From Dendrophyllia cribrosa (Eukaryota > Cnidaria > Anthozoa > Scleractinia > Dendrophylliidae): DNA of 64,000 nucleotides. The first letter of the stretch is position 1. Each line of letters begins with the position of its first letter. The DNA lies in assembly GCA_024195265.1 (NCBI GenBank), contig JAJLRJ010000010.1, positions 23,329,454 through 23,393,453 of the forward strand. Direction: 5' to 3'. Both the position numbers and the translations under genes were made by a program. Positions 48,583-59,908 of the stretch are shown in pieces. The notes under the pieces were generated by a model. The model searched no databases, was not told the DNA's origin, and worked only from the letters and a program-made list of their open reading frames with translations.

Positions 48583-49100
48583 TATATCTTCATATATTAA
48601 GGCAGTTGTATTTCTCCTTTATTTATCCATATTTAACTTACGCTATTACAAGCTGGGGTAGTGCTTGTAAGACCAGGAATCTTAAGATTAAAATTAAACA
48701 GAATAAATGTGTTCGTAGCATGTTCTTTGCTTATAGCAGGGACAATGCTATGCCATACTTCAATCTTTTAGGAATTCTTACACTTGAAAACATTTACAAA
48801 TTCAAAGTAGCTCTTTTCAGACATAAAATTATTAACAATGGAGCTAACATCCCTATGATATTTAAAGGAACCCTTACCCTAGCCTCTGAGGTTCATAGCT
48901 ATAACACCAGATTTGTATCCAACTTTAATTTTCATCGGCCAAGGAAAAATAATAATTATGGAGCTGCCACTTTTGCTTTTACTGGGCCAAAAATCTGGGA
49001 AGAAATTCCCTCTAAGTTAAAAAAACTCCCGTTTAATAGCTTCTACAAACAATACAAACTGTACCTTTTAAACACCGAATGTGTAATTTGATTTCACTGC

Positions 49101-49750
49101 TCTCCTATTTCCATTGTTTTTTTTTTTATATAAAATTGTAGTATAACCTTATGCACTTTTAATTTCTCTGCTTTATGTTTATTAAATGACTACGCCAGTT
49201 AGTTACACGTGGCAGTGACCAACTCGAAAGCCTAAGCTACTTTGGTCACTGCGCACATTCCACCTTTAATGATTTTTGTAATTTAAATTTGTTGTTGTTG
49301 TTTTTTTTTATGACGCATTGTAATTTTTTTTTTTGTTAATTACTGAAATAGTGCAATAAATAAAAAAATCTGAAAAAAAATCTGAAATGAAAGCTATTGA
49401 GCAGTACTTCTATATTACAAATTGATTCTTACTTTTGAGTCTGTGGATGAAATTAAAAAAATTGATCGTTCAGACGCAGCAGCACTTTCCCTTGGTACTT
49501 TCTAATAAGATGACCCCCCCCCCCCCCCTCTATCTTTTTCAATGTGGAACAAAAAATCGTTACTCCTTGATGCTTCTAAAATGTAATCTATTACTCATGC
49601 TCATCCGCTTTCTCGGGACTTTATTAAGTCTTTATTAACCAAGTAGCATTTAAGTCAATAAGAGCATCAATATAAAGTTAAAAAGTGGTTTTAACATTAA
49701 AATCGACCTGAAAAAATATTTTAATGTCCGACTGTGATCGAAAACGTAAC
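49101..49750. other. LINE tail and repeat remnants
   Basis: LINE 3' sequence to about 49380, then part of the TCTGTGGATGAAAT repeat (49383-49490) and a 15-base C run at 49514-49528. No gene. Confidence 0.5.
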
Positions 49751-49751
49751 T

Positions 49752-50064
49752 GCAGTTGAAATGAGGTGTCTGCCGTTCTCTCGAGACAATTACACACATC
49801 TTATTTGGCTGTCCAATTCAATTGCAAGGTTTACACAATTACGTGAAAGTCACAAAATCCACCATATAGGTAGTGCACGAACAAACGCTGTGCTTATTGC
49901 ACGCGCGCTTGGTTTCAGCGGTTTGGTCGCGCACACGCTCCATCCACAGTGGATTTTGACTTTCGCGGTTCGTCTTAAACCTTCCGAGGCTCTTCCAATA
50001 GAATTCTATTCTGATGTGAATAATTGTCCAAGAGAACAGCGGACAGTTCATTTCAACTGCAAGG
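49752..50064. mobile_element. ~313-bp MITE
   Basis: GCAGTTGAAATGAGGTGTCT...CTCTCGAGACAATTA is inverted at the right as TTGTCCAAGAGAACAGCGGA...CATTTCAACTGC. A 117-codon ORF runs through both ends (49734-50087), but that is because the inverted sequence happens to be open; no domain is seen. Confidence 0.7.
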
Positions 50065-50266
50065 AGCTAGGAAATTTGTCAGTTTAACAACGGAATGATG
50101 TAAAAGTTAGACCTTTATCGGTACGTATTTGTGTATTTGTTATTTGCATGTTACATGTACTTCATGGAAATTCTGGATGAAAATGTCAAATTCGAGGATT
50201 ACAGCTCTAAGAATGAATGGGTCATGGACTCTGACCTCGCGAACTGTACAACCTTCGTTCGCTTAA

Positions 50267-50648
50267 AGGAGCTATGTCATGGTGATTTTGAGGTTTTCGG
50301 GTCAAAACCGTCGCAAATTAAAACTAAGTACCTTTGTCGTACACGAAATGCTTAAATAACACTAACAGGAAGATATCAAGTGAATTTTAGCAGAGAAAAT
50401 AAACCATAATCGGAGTTTTAGCGAATTTTCTAAGACATAAGCGATAAACTTGAAAAAATTGGCCCAATTTTTTCAAGATGCAATCCATTTCCATCCTGGC
50501 CATCTGCAGCCCAAGACACTTATTTTTACTTTTAGAGCACTAGTAGAATAATTTTAAAGAAAACTGGATTCTTATTTTTGTAATTTCACTGATATAAAGA
50601 TGTATTTTGGCTTTTTAAAGTAACGCTAAAAATGGTGACATAGCCCCT
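50267..50648. mobile_element. 382-bp MITE with TTAA duplication
   Basis: The ends AGGAGCTATGTCA and TGACATAGCCCCT are inverted, with TTAA at 50263-50266 and 50649-50652. No coding sequence. TTAA duplication suggests piggyBac-type mobilisation (inference). Confidence 0.8.
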
Positions 50649-50774
50649 TTAACATTGTTTTGTGGCATGAATCATTCGCGTGACCTTCCCTCGCGCACGC
50701 GTGACTAATTTAGTTCGCCCACTCGACTACGTTAATACTAAACAAAAACAATAAACCATATTTTTCACATGCTT

Positions 50775-50975
50775 TTATTGATTATCAGTTGCTCCTAAAG
50801 CTTTGGCTGCCCGTGGTGTGACCGCATAAAAAATTAAAGCTCGATTCTCCTCTAAATCTTGATTTGCTGATCGCTGAGTCTCGAAAGTGATTTGAAAGTT
50901 AAGGTTAACTCTAGCTACAGGTCTGTATTTAGACGACAACTGTACCTTGTAAGGTTCTGTAGGTGCTGTAGTCAT
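50775..50975 (-). CDS. Possible small protein, 66 aa
   Basis: ATG-initiated frame, MTTAPTEPYKVQLSSKYRPV to a stop after ALGATDNQ, preceded by A-rich leader sequence. AATAAA overlaps just past the stop (about 50764-50769). Composition is protein-like (alternating hydrophobic residues in NLNFQITFE), but I do not recognise it and it has no neighbouring exon. Could be a small gene, a retrocopy or chance. Confidence 0.25.
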   Translation of the reverse strand: MTTAPTEPYKVQLSSKYRPVARVNLNFQITFETQRSANQDLEENRALIFYAVTPRAAKALGATDNQ

Positions 50976-51201
50976 TTTTTAAAATTCAAGTGAGGTTGTT
51001 TGCCTTGTTTGTTTTTCACCGCAATAAATGAATATACATATTTGTACGGCGGTCACAAAGATAATTTTAACTAAAAAAAATTAACACGACAAAGCGCGCT
51101 TTATCTCTGCAATGTGACCATAGCTAATGCTATTCTCTCCTCTGGTGCTAAAATGACATCTTAAAATGTTCAATCATTTGTTTTGTACGTGTTGTGGCAA
51201 A

Positions 51202-51377
51202 ATAGCAATAGCCCAATTTCGATATATTAAAATTCAACTTGAAACAAAAGACATCACTACGAGGCTTAGGGGAATAAACCATACAAATGCTTATTATCAT
51301 TCTCCAAAGTCTCGCAGTGATGTTTTTTGTTTCAAGTTGAATTTTAATATATCGAAATTGGGCTATTGTTATATCGG
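51202..51377. mobile_element. 176-bp MITE with ~53-bp arms
   Basis: CAATAGCCCAATTTCGATAT...CATCACT is mirrored by AGTGATG...ATATCGAAATTGGGCTATTG with few mismatches. Central loop ~70 bases. Confidence 0.85.
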
Positions 51378-52949
51378 TGGCGTTTTTCTCAATACAACGC
51401 GCGCGTTTATTGGTTGATTCATGGTCACATGACATCTAACAAGCAAACTGTTTCCCACCAAACGTCCATGAGCGGGCAACATTTGCGAAAGCGGACAACA
51501 TTTTTGACGTCCAAGGGTAACAGTGCACTTTTGCCCGCTAGCGCACGCGATCAGACCGTGACAAAAGGTGGCATGATTATAATGCCTTGTGTTGCTATGT
51601 AACAAATCACTCAATGACTTCTCTATCCATGGCATAAAAGCTGTAAAACACATTTTCAACTGCCGGCAATATTGATCCCAGAAAGGATTTTGATTTAAAT
51701 TTTCAACTTATTGCTTTTTCATTTAAGTGCATCACCTCGCATCTCTTCACGGATTGAGCTGAGCTTGCGTAGTAACGTGTAAACGGAAAGAGAAGACAGA
51801 GGGACAAAACACCTGTCTTCTCTCTTCCTCCACTTTTATGCCTGATACGAAAGCTAGCTCTTAGCTCTCTCGAATGTTAAGCTGAAGGGGGAGGGCGGGC
51901 AAGGGGTGCAACAGCGGATATTCGTCGAATTCAATAAACAACTGTACAACAATTCAACAAGGGATTGCATTTGCTGGACACACTTTAGTGCAATAGAGGT
52001 TCCAAAAAAGAATGAGAACACTACCAAATTTGCTGCCTTCCTTCACTTGATCGCAAAACAAACAAAATAGAGAACAATTGCAATCACTGCATGATTCAAT
52101 AACTTCAAACAACACTCTATCAAAAAACTGATCTTGAGCGTTTTTCCATTAAATGTCACCAGTCTTTCTCGTTCATGGGCGATAAATGATCATATTCCTA
52201 CCCTAGGGTAGGCATGTAATATCATGTCAATCCGACCCCAACACTTCTAGTTACTTTGCCAGACTTAGCCCGTCCCCACCCTACTTGGGCTTAGCATTGA
52301 AAGGTATATTTGTACAAATATATTCAAATGCGCATTGCGCACCTATGTTTTTTTTTGTAGCAATACAATGATTGAACGAGTTACCGACACAAACTATTTA
52401 ACATACAGTTTGTCCCTTTCATCAATTAAGACAGCGAAAAAACTTAAGAGTCCTGGTAATAAATTCATATCAAGTAACACATTTATCTATAATTTGAGAA
52501 GAATGAATTCGGTAATCCCACGTTTGTTGCGTTAACGTCGGATGAAACAAAAGCTGGAAATAGGCGTCTACATTACTCTCTACATTACTGATATCAATAC
52601 GTTTTTCTATGGAATTTACTCCGCACTCACTTATAATCATTCACGATATAAGGTATCTCAGGGTTAAGAAATGCGGCTATTTTAGTCCTCATCTTCAATC
52701 GTCACCGCAAAAGAAATTCAAAAGCTGACGTTTAGAGCGCTATCCCTAAGTCGGAGCGAATCAAATGAATCCAAGTCTAGAATTAGTCCACCACTGATTT
52801 TATTAAAACTTGACAAATACATACTAAGTAACGTACTGAAATTCGACGATCAACCCGGTACTTTTAAATGCTCACGTACGATGCAATGTTAGCGTCCTTC
52901 TATTTACAACGTCGGTAAAATATCGGCACCCAAGCGATCTGTTAAAACA
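51378..52949. other. Non-coding stretch
   Basis: No gene that I can support. A small hairpin (GGAAAGAGAAGACAGAGG / CCTGTCTTCTCTCTTCC) lies at 51785-51832. The stretch at 52710-52745 (AAAAGCTGACGTTTAGAGCG) resembles sequence found beside Penelope-like copies and may be the upstream end of the next feature. Confidence 0.4.
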
Positions 52950-53270
52950 TTGATAGTTTCACATGCCGACTATAAAAAATGTTATCTTGTGCATAACATG
53001 TACTTTATGCAAAGCGATGAAAACAATCGGTGAAACAGGCAGATCAGAAGACTTGGCGATCGTTTATGGGAACACCTGCCAGACGCTGCATCTAAACCGG
53101 CAGTCGCCCGACACTTCAATTGTCCTAATTATTCCACTCTACGCTTGACGGTCTACTGCTTCTCCCTATATCAGGGTCACATGGAAAGCTGCAAAAATTC
53201 ATCTTCAATTCAAATCGGCGCTTTTTATGTCCACGAAATCAACGAAAGATTTTCATTCAACTAATTCATT
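52950..53270 (+). pseudogene. Degenerate GIY-YIG domain of a Penelope-like element
   Basis: NVILCITCTLCK, then IGETGR, then after a frameshift RRLGDRLWEHLPDAASKPAV and ARHFNCPNYS, and INERFSF near 53250. This order (Cys pair, GETGRRLGDR.EH, KPVARHFN, INER) is that of GIY-YIG endonuclease tails of Penelope-like elements. The frame breaks and stops show it is dead. 53360-53440 (GATGAAGGGCTACACCGCGA, AAACATCAGCTTTTGAACGT) looks like the element's 3' flank. Confidence 0.6.
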
Positions 53271-53639
53271 CTTGTATTTCACGTTACCATGTTTCCACCA
53301 ATAGCACAGCTCCACAGTTCGATATATAGATCGCTCACAACCCACAATTCCTTGGTTTGCTCTGATGAAGGGCTACACCGCGAAACATCAGCTTTTGAAC
53401 GTCTTTACGTTGGCCAATTTACCTTATCAAAAGAGTTGATAAAACCAAATTTTCGTAGTATTGTTTTTAGCCAACCACGTAGTGTTCTGCTTAGATATTA
53501 CGAGTTGAAAACTACACGTGTTTGGAACAGTTTAATTACGCGTCACCCATTAGAGACGCAATGACGCGTTACTCGTCATTAATCCGGCGAGAGGCTGCTC
53601 CTTCGGCGCCAAGAGAGTAACTTCTTCCGGAATAATTAG

Positions 53640-56600
53640 ACAGCACTATTTTCTAAGGCACAAGCTTCTAATCTTGCTTTTGTGTTATCCATTTTGCATT
53701 GTACGCTTAAAAGCAGTATTAATTTCTCTATTAGTTTATACCTTTCCTCGGAAATAATGTCACTATTATCTTGAAGTACTGGGACGTAGGCTTCTAGCTT
53801 TTCAACGTGGTCTTGCACCTCTCGAAGAAGTTTTCTTGTTACTTCGAGATCGTTGCAAATGGTATTTTGTTCAGTTGATTTCCCGTCATTCAACGTCTGT
53901 CTACGTACTGAAAAACACAACGAGTTACATTGTTGTTAAAAACATTTTTTCCACTATTCTTCCATAGAAATATGGGAATGAGAGTTTAAGAGACAGTCTC
54001 CGTAAAAGCGGTCCGGCCGATCTGGTTTGAAAAATAGATTTCGCTCATTTCTTGTGTGTTGGAAGACTTTCATGTACTTATACAAAAACCACAATCCGTT
54101 TGTCCGGATCTTTTAAAATTTTCTCCCAAGCGAACGCTCGTGGAAGCCATATTGAGGCTTAAATTTAAGGCAACTTTGAAGATCAATTTTACAAGAACTA
54201 ACAAACTCTTTTTAAAACAAACACCACCACCAGTAATATCATGTATTATTTCGCTAACAAAGCGACTTTTATAAACATTGAGTGTGAAACAAGCCCACAG
54301 CGAAACTAAAACGAACCCGATATCTCAGTGCTTCATGAAACACGTGAAAATGGGTCAAATTCAAACTTTATTTTTGAAAAAGTGGGGCAGTCTATTTCAA
54401 CAAAATCAACATAATTGGAAAGAAGGTAACATTAAGAATGTCATTACAGAAAGAAACCTTGCGGTACCTCGCTGGTAAAAAAATTATAGCTGTGTGAACT
54501 TGCCAAATTTTCAAAATATCCAAGTTTTGCCCCATTTTGAAAGACTCGTCAACAAGAAGCCTTGTAGCATCCTCAATCGTAGACGGATCTAAAACCATCA
54601 GAGATAAAGGAAAAACTAATTAAAACGCCTTTTGGTTCATTTTAAAGCGAATAAAACGCTTTTGAACTATTAAAGCTTGACTTACCTTGCAAGCGTATTT
54701 TGCACAGCTTCATCGTGTTGGAATTTCGCTCGATGTTTCCAGACGATAAAAACAATCGCTGACCCCAAGCTTTGTATATATGTCGCATATAATTAGGTTA
54801 AGGTATAAACTTTGTGTTTTGTCTTCCATATTAGTCGTACAGGAAGCGTTCAGGGATGTTTTTCTACGACTAAACCGTGAAACGGCTTGTCAGAATCGAC
54901 CGCCATGTTTATCTTTCGAAGGCAACCGCTGACCAACATCCTAGGATATTGGGCTCTTGTTGGGACATGGGAGTGTAATTTTTGGCGGCAAATTTCGAGG
55001 GTTAGGGTTGGAGTAGATGGAGGAAAGAATATTGTTAAAACTTTTTATTCGTTTACATTATTTCACTTGTCTTTAATAGGATCTCCTATTCTTTATTTCT
55101 GTTTTTTTTTGGGTGGGAGTGGGGGTGGGGGTGGGGGGGGGGGGGGGGAGGGGGATGGAGGAGGGGCTGCAGACATTGCTGTAGCCTATTGTTTAGTATG
55201 CCTCTTATTCTGCACCGAGTGCATTTTGTTATTTTGTGCGTTATCTCTTATAAATGTTGCGTTTGTAGAGTTCATTTTTTATTCTTTTATCTGTAAGCTG
55301 CGCGATAAAAAAAAAACTTGACACTTATAAGACTGCCAACATTTAATTAGCGTCATATTCTTACATAATTCGTAGTCTATCTTTTGCAGCGTCTTAAAGT
55401 GCCTATCACCCCTAGAAAGTTATTTTCAGAATTAACTCTATGTACACTGAATAGTTGAATGGTAAAATCTTTCTTGTTTTGAACGTCGTGTTAGTGAGTT
55501 ATAGAGATTTGAATTTACAAAATGCTAATAAGATGACGTCAACCCGGGAATCATTTATTATACAACTACCTGTTTTCACCTCCAAGTAATATTTTTTACG
55601 AATCAATTGACTTTCCACAGTTTATTTTTAGTATTTATCAAATTAATTATTCTCAAGCTGTAAACTGCGCATTGTAAATTGGCGAAGAAATAATGGGAAA
55701 TTCCCGGGTTGACGTCATCTAATTTTGCTTTTTGTAAAATCAAATCTCTATAACCCACAAACGCAACATTCAAAACAAGAAATATTTCGCCATTCAACTA
55801 TTCAATGTAAGTTAATAGAGTTGATTCTGAAAATAACTTTCTAGGGGTGATAGGCACTTTAAAATAAACATGCAGTTTATTTTACCACAAGCTGAGCGGT
55901 ACATGCTAATATACTTTTTAGTGAGCTTTAACTAGTGGAAAATATGCTTAAAAAAAATTATATATGTGCCCATTTACACTTTTTTATGTTTTTTTACGTC
56001 GTGACTCAGAGAGCTAAAAAACGCGGGGAAAACGTAATTAGATATGCATTAATCAACCAGATGGCGGTCTCAAATTTAATTATAAAAGTAAATATAAAAA
56101 CACCAAGATGAAATGGCGTCAAATTGCCATCCCTGGGTTTACGGATATTATCTTCTTGATTCTTCATAATTTTTCAAATTAGTTTCTTTTAAGTTAGTAC
56201 ACTCCAAAAAAAACAATAATTACTGTATTTTTATTGCGACAAAGAACAAAAAGTTAGTGTGATCAATTGAAGCACTTAGACCTAGACTACAATATTTACT
56301 CAGTCCAGAAAATCTAATTATATAAAATAAACAAAGTTTATTTTTTTATAGAGCGTTTTCATATGACGTCACGGCGGCCATATTGGTGTTCCAAAACAAA
56401 GAAACGGCGGCCATATTGGTGTACCAAATCAATCCTCCGGGAATTGAACTCTATTTTTATGCAAACATTTTCTTTTGTTTCATTAAACCAATATGGCCGC
56501 TGGTCACGTGAGTGAAAACGCTCTATATAACAGTAAATGAGTCATGAAGGAAAATTCGAGAAAATATTGCTGTATTCAGTACTTTAAACAATACCTGATC

Positions 56601-56988
56601 CTATAGGAATGATGATCCCAAATAGCTTTTGAATGCCTTGAGCCATCTGTAAGTTAACAACGTCTCTTCCATGGATACTTTTGTTTTCTCCGCTGTGCTC
56701 AGGGTACTGACAAGTTACTTTTGTACTTCTCCAAAACGTCTCTAATATGTAGCGATGCCTGTAGCAAATCCACATTCTCTGTAGATCTTCCTGAGGCAAG
56801 TTAATTAAGCCAGCCCTTGCAAGAATGAGCTCGTTTTCATCGAGGGCTTCTTTGGAAATATGGAAGCTTATCAGATGGTTTTCTATTTCATCATTACAAT
56901 CCGATAACCGAACAACACCACTCACGCCACGAGATGGGCCGCAGTTTTTCCCATCTGTACTACCCAAGAAGCAATCCATAGATATCAT
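53640..56988 (-). CDS. Partly resolved host gene on the minus strand
   Basis: Three segments look like exons. 56988-56595 starts [17 protein letters not shown] and contains [32 protein letters not shown] and ends PIGS; it has His/Cys-containing spacing like a zinc-binding module in cnidarian proteins I have seen, but I cannot name the family. A segment starting at about 54594 reads [20 protein letters not shown]; its phase fits both 56595 and a short alternative first exon at 54715-54687 (MKLCKIRLQ). 53910-53640 encodes a helical, coiled-coil-like stretch ([20 protein letters not shown]) and a stop. The junction between the last two segments is not in phase, so an exon is missing or these are separate genes. 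Confidence 0.45.
55132..55148. repeat. Poly-G run
   Basis: About 17 G residues at the end of a broken G-rich tract starting near 55111, within a putative intron of the minus-strand gene. Confidence 0.85.
55398..55858. mobile_element. 461-bp MITE with TTAA duplication and long arms
   Basis: AGTGCCTATCACCCCTAGAA begins arms of ~170 bases; the right end mirrors it, ending GATAGGCACT. TTAA lies at 55394-55397 and 55859-55862. Inner arms include GATGACGTCAACCCGGGAA and its complement. Non-coding. Confidence 0.88.
56350..56526. mobile_element. ~177-bp MITE, TA-type
   Basis: TATAGAGCGTTTTCATATGA...GCGGCCATATTGG is inverted at the right as CCAATATGGCCGC...GTGAAAACGCTCTATA. An internal direct repeat, CGGCGGCCATATTGGTGT, occurs at 56374 and 56404. 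Non-coding. Confidence 0.8.
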
Positions 56989-57397
56989 AAGCCGGCTTCG
57001 ATGCCACCGAACGGACGATGTAATCTTACAATTATCCGACTGTGGTTTTAAAAGAAATACAGGCGCAGAAGATCAGAGGTAACTGAAACTAATTGTTATA
57101 ATCGATACGTGTACAATACCATGCGAGGAAAACAAACAAGTTGTCCTTCCGAAAAAACAATGTCAAAACTTAGAGAACTTGGATACGACTGATTATTTCA
57201 CGTCTACGCTGGCGGTATATTATAATGCTGGGAATTAAACAAAAAAGGAAGTTGGTGTATGTTTCAAACACTGAGCGCGAACAACCAAAATCTTAAATGT
57301 GAAAAGGTAAGGGAAGTAATAAGATGGTTATTTTAATTCAACAATCCTTTTTTGTAAGTTTGTTTTTATTTCAATCACAAAACATCACAAAACACAT

Positions 57398-57431
<34 letters not shown>

Positions 57432-57534
57432 AACTTCTAAGGCGCCAAACAATAGCGGCTCTCTGATGTTGAACATGCACGTCACGTGACACTGACCCTG
57501 CACAGATCGTGTTGTCAAAAGATTTAATCACGGC

Positions 57535-58757
57535 ATGGCCGACGAAGGTTTATTCATGTTCGGTGACGATTTAGAGACGATTTTGGAGCTTTTAGAAGGC
57601 GATAAAGCAATGGAAAAACAGTTTGTGTCTGCTGTTAGTGAAGTGAGTAAAAGTTATTCCATTTGATAGTAAAATAAGTGCAAAAAAACAAACAAATCGA
57701 AGTGTGTAATTTTCTTGTAAACAAACCAGCACGCTGTAATTAAACTCTACATTCTAGGCCGATCTGTTTGTGTTTAATGTCCTCTGGACATTCATAAACC
57801 AAGAGTGTTAAGATAGAATGCATATATGATGTAACTACACGGATTTACTCTGCTAATAAGTTCAAAATAAAGCTTAAATTCGAGCCAATGCGATTGTAAT
57901 CTCGATGTAAACAAACCAGCAGGCTACAATTTACTCTACGTTCTGTTCGAGTTTAAATGTTCTGTAGACATTTATAAACCAAGAGTTTTAATATAAAACG
58001 GATATATGATACAACTACACAGATTTATTGTGCTAAGAAGTTCAAAATAGAGTTTAAATGTGAGTTAATGCGTTCGCTGGTCTTCGTTTATTCGTGACAG
58101 AACTACATGGATAATAACTACATGTATCAGACTTTGTAAACATTCTTGTGCCTAACTATTTATGTTTTTATGTCTCACTAATCTCAAATTGTTGTCTATT
58201 TTGTATAGGTCCAGTCTGTAGAACTTGTGTGCCACTGTGGCAAAAAGTATAAAACGAAAGGTGGCCTTGAGAGGCATCGTGCTGCAAAGCATAGCCAGAA
58301 CAGCCAAGCTCCTCAGTTACTGACCTAATGTGTTCTGATGGAGATAGTGAGCACTGCTATACAGAAATCAAAGAAGCCAAGGTGTTTTCAAAAAGCATAA
58401 GAAGTGAGCTATCTCTCTATCAGTATGAAGTGCTTGAGGAAGGAAGTGAGGAATTCAAGAACTTGAAAAGTCTTTTTGAAGGGCATATGAAAAATAGCAA
58501 TGTTGAAAAATTTTATGGAAAGTATTAGGGAACAGTGCCTTTTAACAATGTAACTCTGCCATCATTTTATCTGATGCTGAGTTAGTTCCCGAGAGGCATG
58601 TGAGCAAAGACATCTTGCGAAGTATGGTAATATTGTATCTTAGGGTGCGTGCATTCTCATTAGCTAAGGATTTAATCCAGCAGTATAAGATGAAGGCAAA
58701 ACAGACGAAGGCCAAGTCACTAAGGAAAGAAATAAACAGAAGCTGCCAAAATGAATA
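57535..58757 (+). pseudogene. Decayed zinc-finger gene carried by the P-like element
   Basis: Exon 1 (57535-57642) reads MADEGLFMFGDDLETILELL and ends with SAVSE at a GTGAGT donor. After an intron that contains a ~180-bp tandem duplication (57713-58075), exon 2 (from 58209) gives VQSVELVCHCGKKYKTKGG and LERHRAAKH, a C2H2 finger with CxC spacing. The frame then closes at ACC TAA, but a +1 shift continues as [20 protein letters not shown] to 58528. Further degraded coding follows: HVSKDILRSMVILYLRVRAF and a basic tail to 58757. Fragments of one protein are therefore split by at least one frameshift and stops. The family is unknown to me. It lies antisense and upstream of the transposase 3' end. 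Confidence 0.6.
57713..58075. repeat. ~180-bp tandem duplication in an intron
   Basis: Two direct units starting TGTAAACAAACCAGCA and containing ACATTTATAAACCAAGAGTT-type sequence, TATGATGTAACTACAC and AAGTTCAAAATA, at about 57713-57890 and 57902-58075. They differ by ~10-15 percent. Confidence 0.75.
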
Positions 58758-59059
58758 ACCATGCCATGATTAAAAATAACAAGCTGTTTATTATATTAAT
58801 ATTTTACATCTTGGATCCAGACATTATGTAAATATAACATTAACAGCTGTTTCAAGCTTTCCAAAAACTACTTTCTCTTTATGTACATTCATTTATATAT
58901 ATACTAATCTAAGCATTTTAAAACCAGCTACAATCATGTGAAAAGGAAGTTTCACATTAAAAATTAAAGAATGTCGATGTTATCCTCTTTGCCTACAGTA
59001 CATGATGTTGAAATGGATATTATCAACTGCTATAAATATGAAATGACCAATTTCTGTCA

Positions 59060-59216
59060 ACAACAAAAATATATATGTTGTGGTTCAATTTTATCCTTGG
59101 TGCAAATTTTATTTTCCTTTGTTTAAAACACATTATCATACATTACCATAGCCAAAAACAAAGGAAAATAAAATTTGCACCAAGGATAAAATTGGACCAC
59201 AACATATACATTTACT
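59060..59216. mobile_element. ~150-bp foldback nested in the P-like element
   Basis: TTTTATCCTTGGTGCAAATT...TTCCTTTGTTT pairs with AAACAAAGGAAAATAAAATT...CCAAGGATAAAA; outer TATATGTTGTGG / CCACAACATATA also pair. It has inserted between the two genes of the P-like element. Confidence 0.8.
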
Positions 59217-59908
59217 ATATGACTAGAAAGGGTATAGGAGTGAAGTATATATGTACAGTCTGTTACCTGGTTCAAACAAATATGACAAGGACATTCAAAT
59301 GCATGCTCGAGGATCCAGTGTAATTTGCGAGCACTCCCAAAGGGATTTTAGTGGTTGGTGAAAAATAGCGCTGGATCCTTGAGCATGATTCAAATATGAA
59401 ATTTAGTGTTTCTGTATAAGCTCACCACTACCTTTGTGTTTATCCACATCAATAATCCAGCATTGAATTCAGCCATAGTTAATTAACTATGATTCAGCAT
59501 ACCATAATTTCTGTATTAAGCCCCTGGCGACTTATGTTTTCAAGCACATACATTTGACGGGGGGGGGGGGAATTAAAAAAAGGGGGGCCTTATTTAAAAT
59601 TGGAGGTGATGTTTACTGAGTATTGAGGTAGTTGATCAACTCATTTATTGAAAACTTTTAAAACGTTCCCTCAGAAAGCACAGTTTTTATAAAGCAAGTT
59701 TATGGCCATGTCCTCCTATCGTCTAGCAAACAAAACAGGACAATTATTAGAGTAGTTTCACATAACCCGTGAAATAGAAGTTATAGCAATGAAAATAGAT
59801 ACTATTAGACACTATTTCCATTGTTTTCTATTGTTTACTATTGACTATTTTCCAATGACTGTTAAATTGTTTCACAGGTTTTCTGAAATCACTCTAATGC
59901 TATAATTT
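59217..59908. other. Non-coding interior of the P-like element
   Basis: No exon visible. A 12-base G run lies at 59559-59570 next to CTTAAGCCCC-like and GGGGGGCCTTATT motifs. 59755-59900 is a copy of the short dispersed repeat also at 12420-12545. Confidence 0.5.

Larger units (their letters stand above)
46488..49100 (+). pseudogene. LINE reverse transcriptase, frameshifted and interrupted
   Basis: QYQFGFRKGYSTEQAILEIT (46488-46580) is followed after a frameshift by GLFLDFSKAFDTV, GIPQGSTLGPLLFLLYINDL and RIFADDTNMF, the core motifs of a CR1/L2/Jockey-type reverse transcriptase; the catalytic YADD-type box is FADD. The frame breaks at ~47183 (INKLRYYV) and resumes at ~48601 with YFSFIYPYLTYAITSWGSAC through WEEIPSKLKKLP to a stop at 49091. 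The gap of ~1.4 kb is a later insertion. There is no 5' endonuclease part. A 3' AATAAATAAAAAA-rich tail follows near 49355-49380. It is dead. Confidence 0.85.

Noticed and set aside
49734..50087. 117-aa ORF as a gene
   Set aside because: It spans both inverted ends of a MITE and shows no domain.
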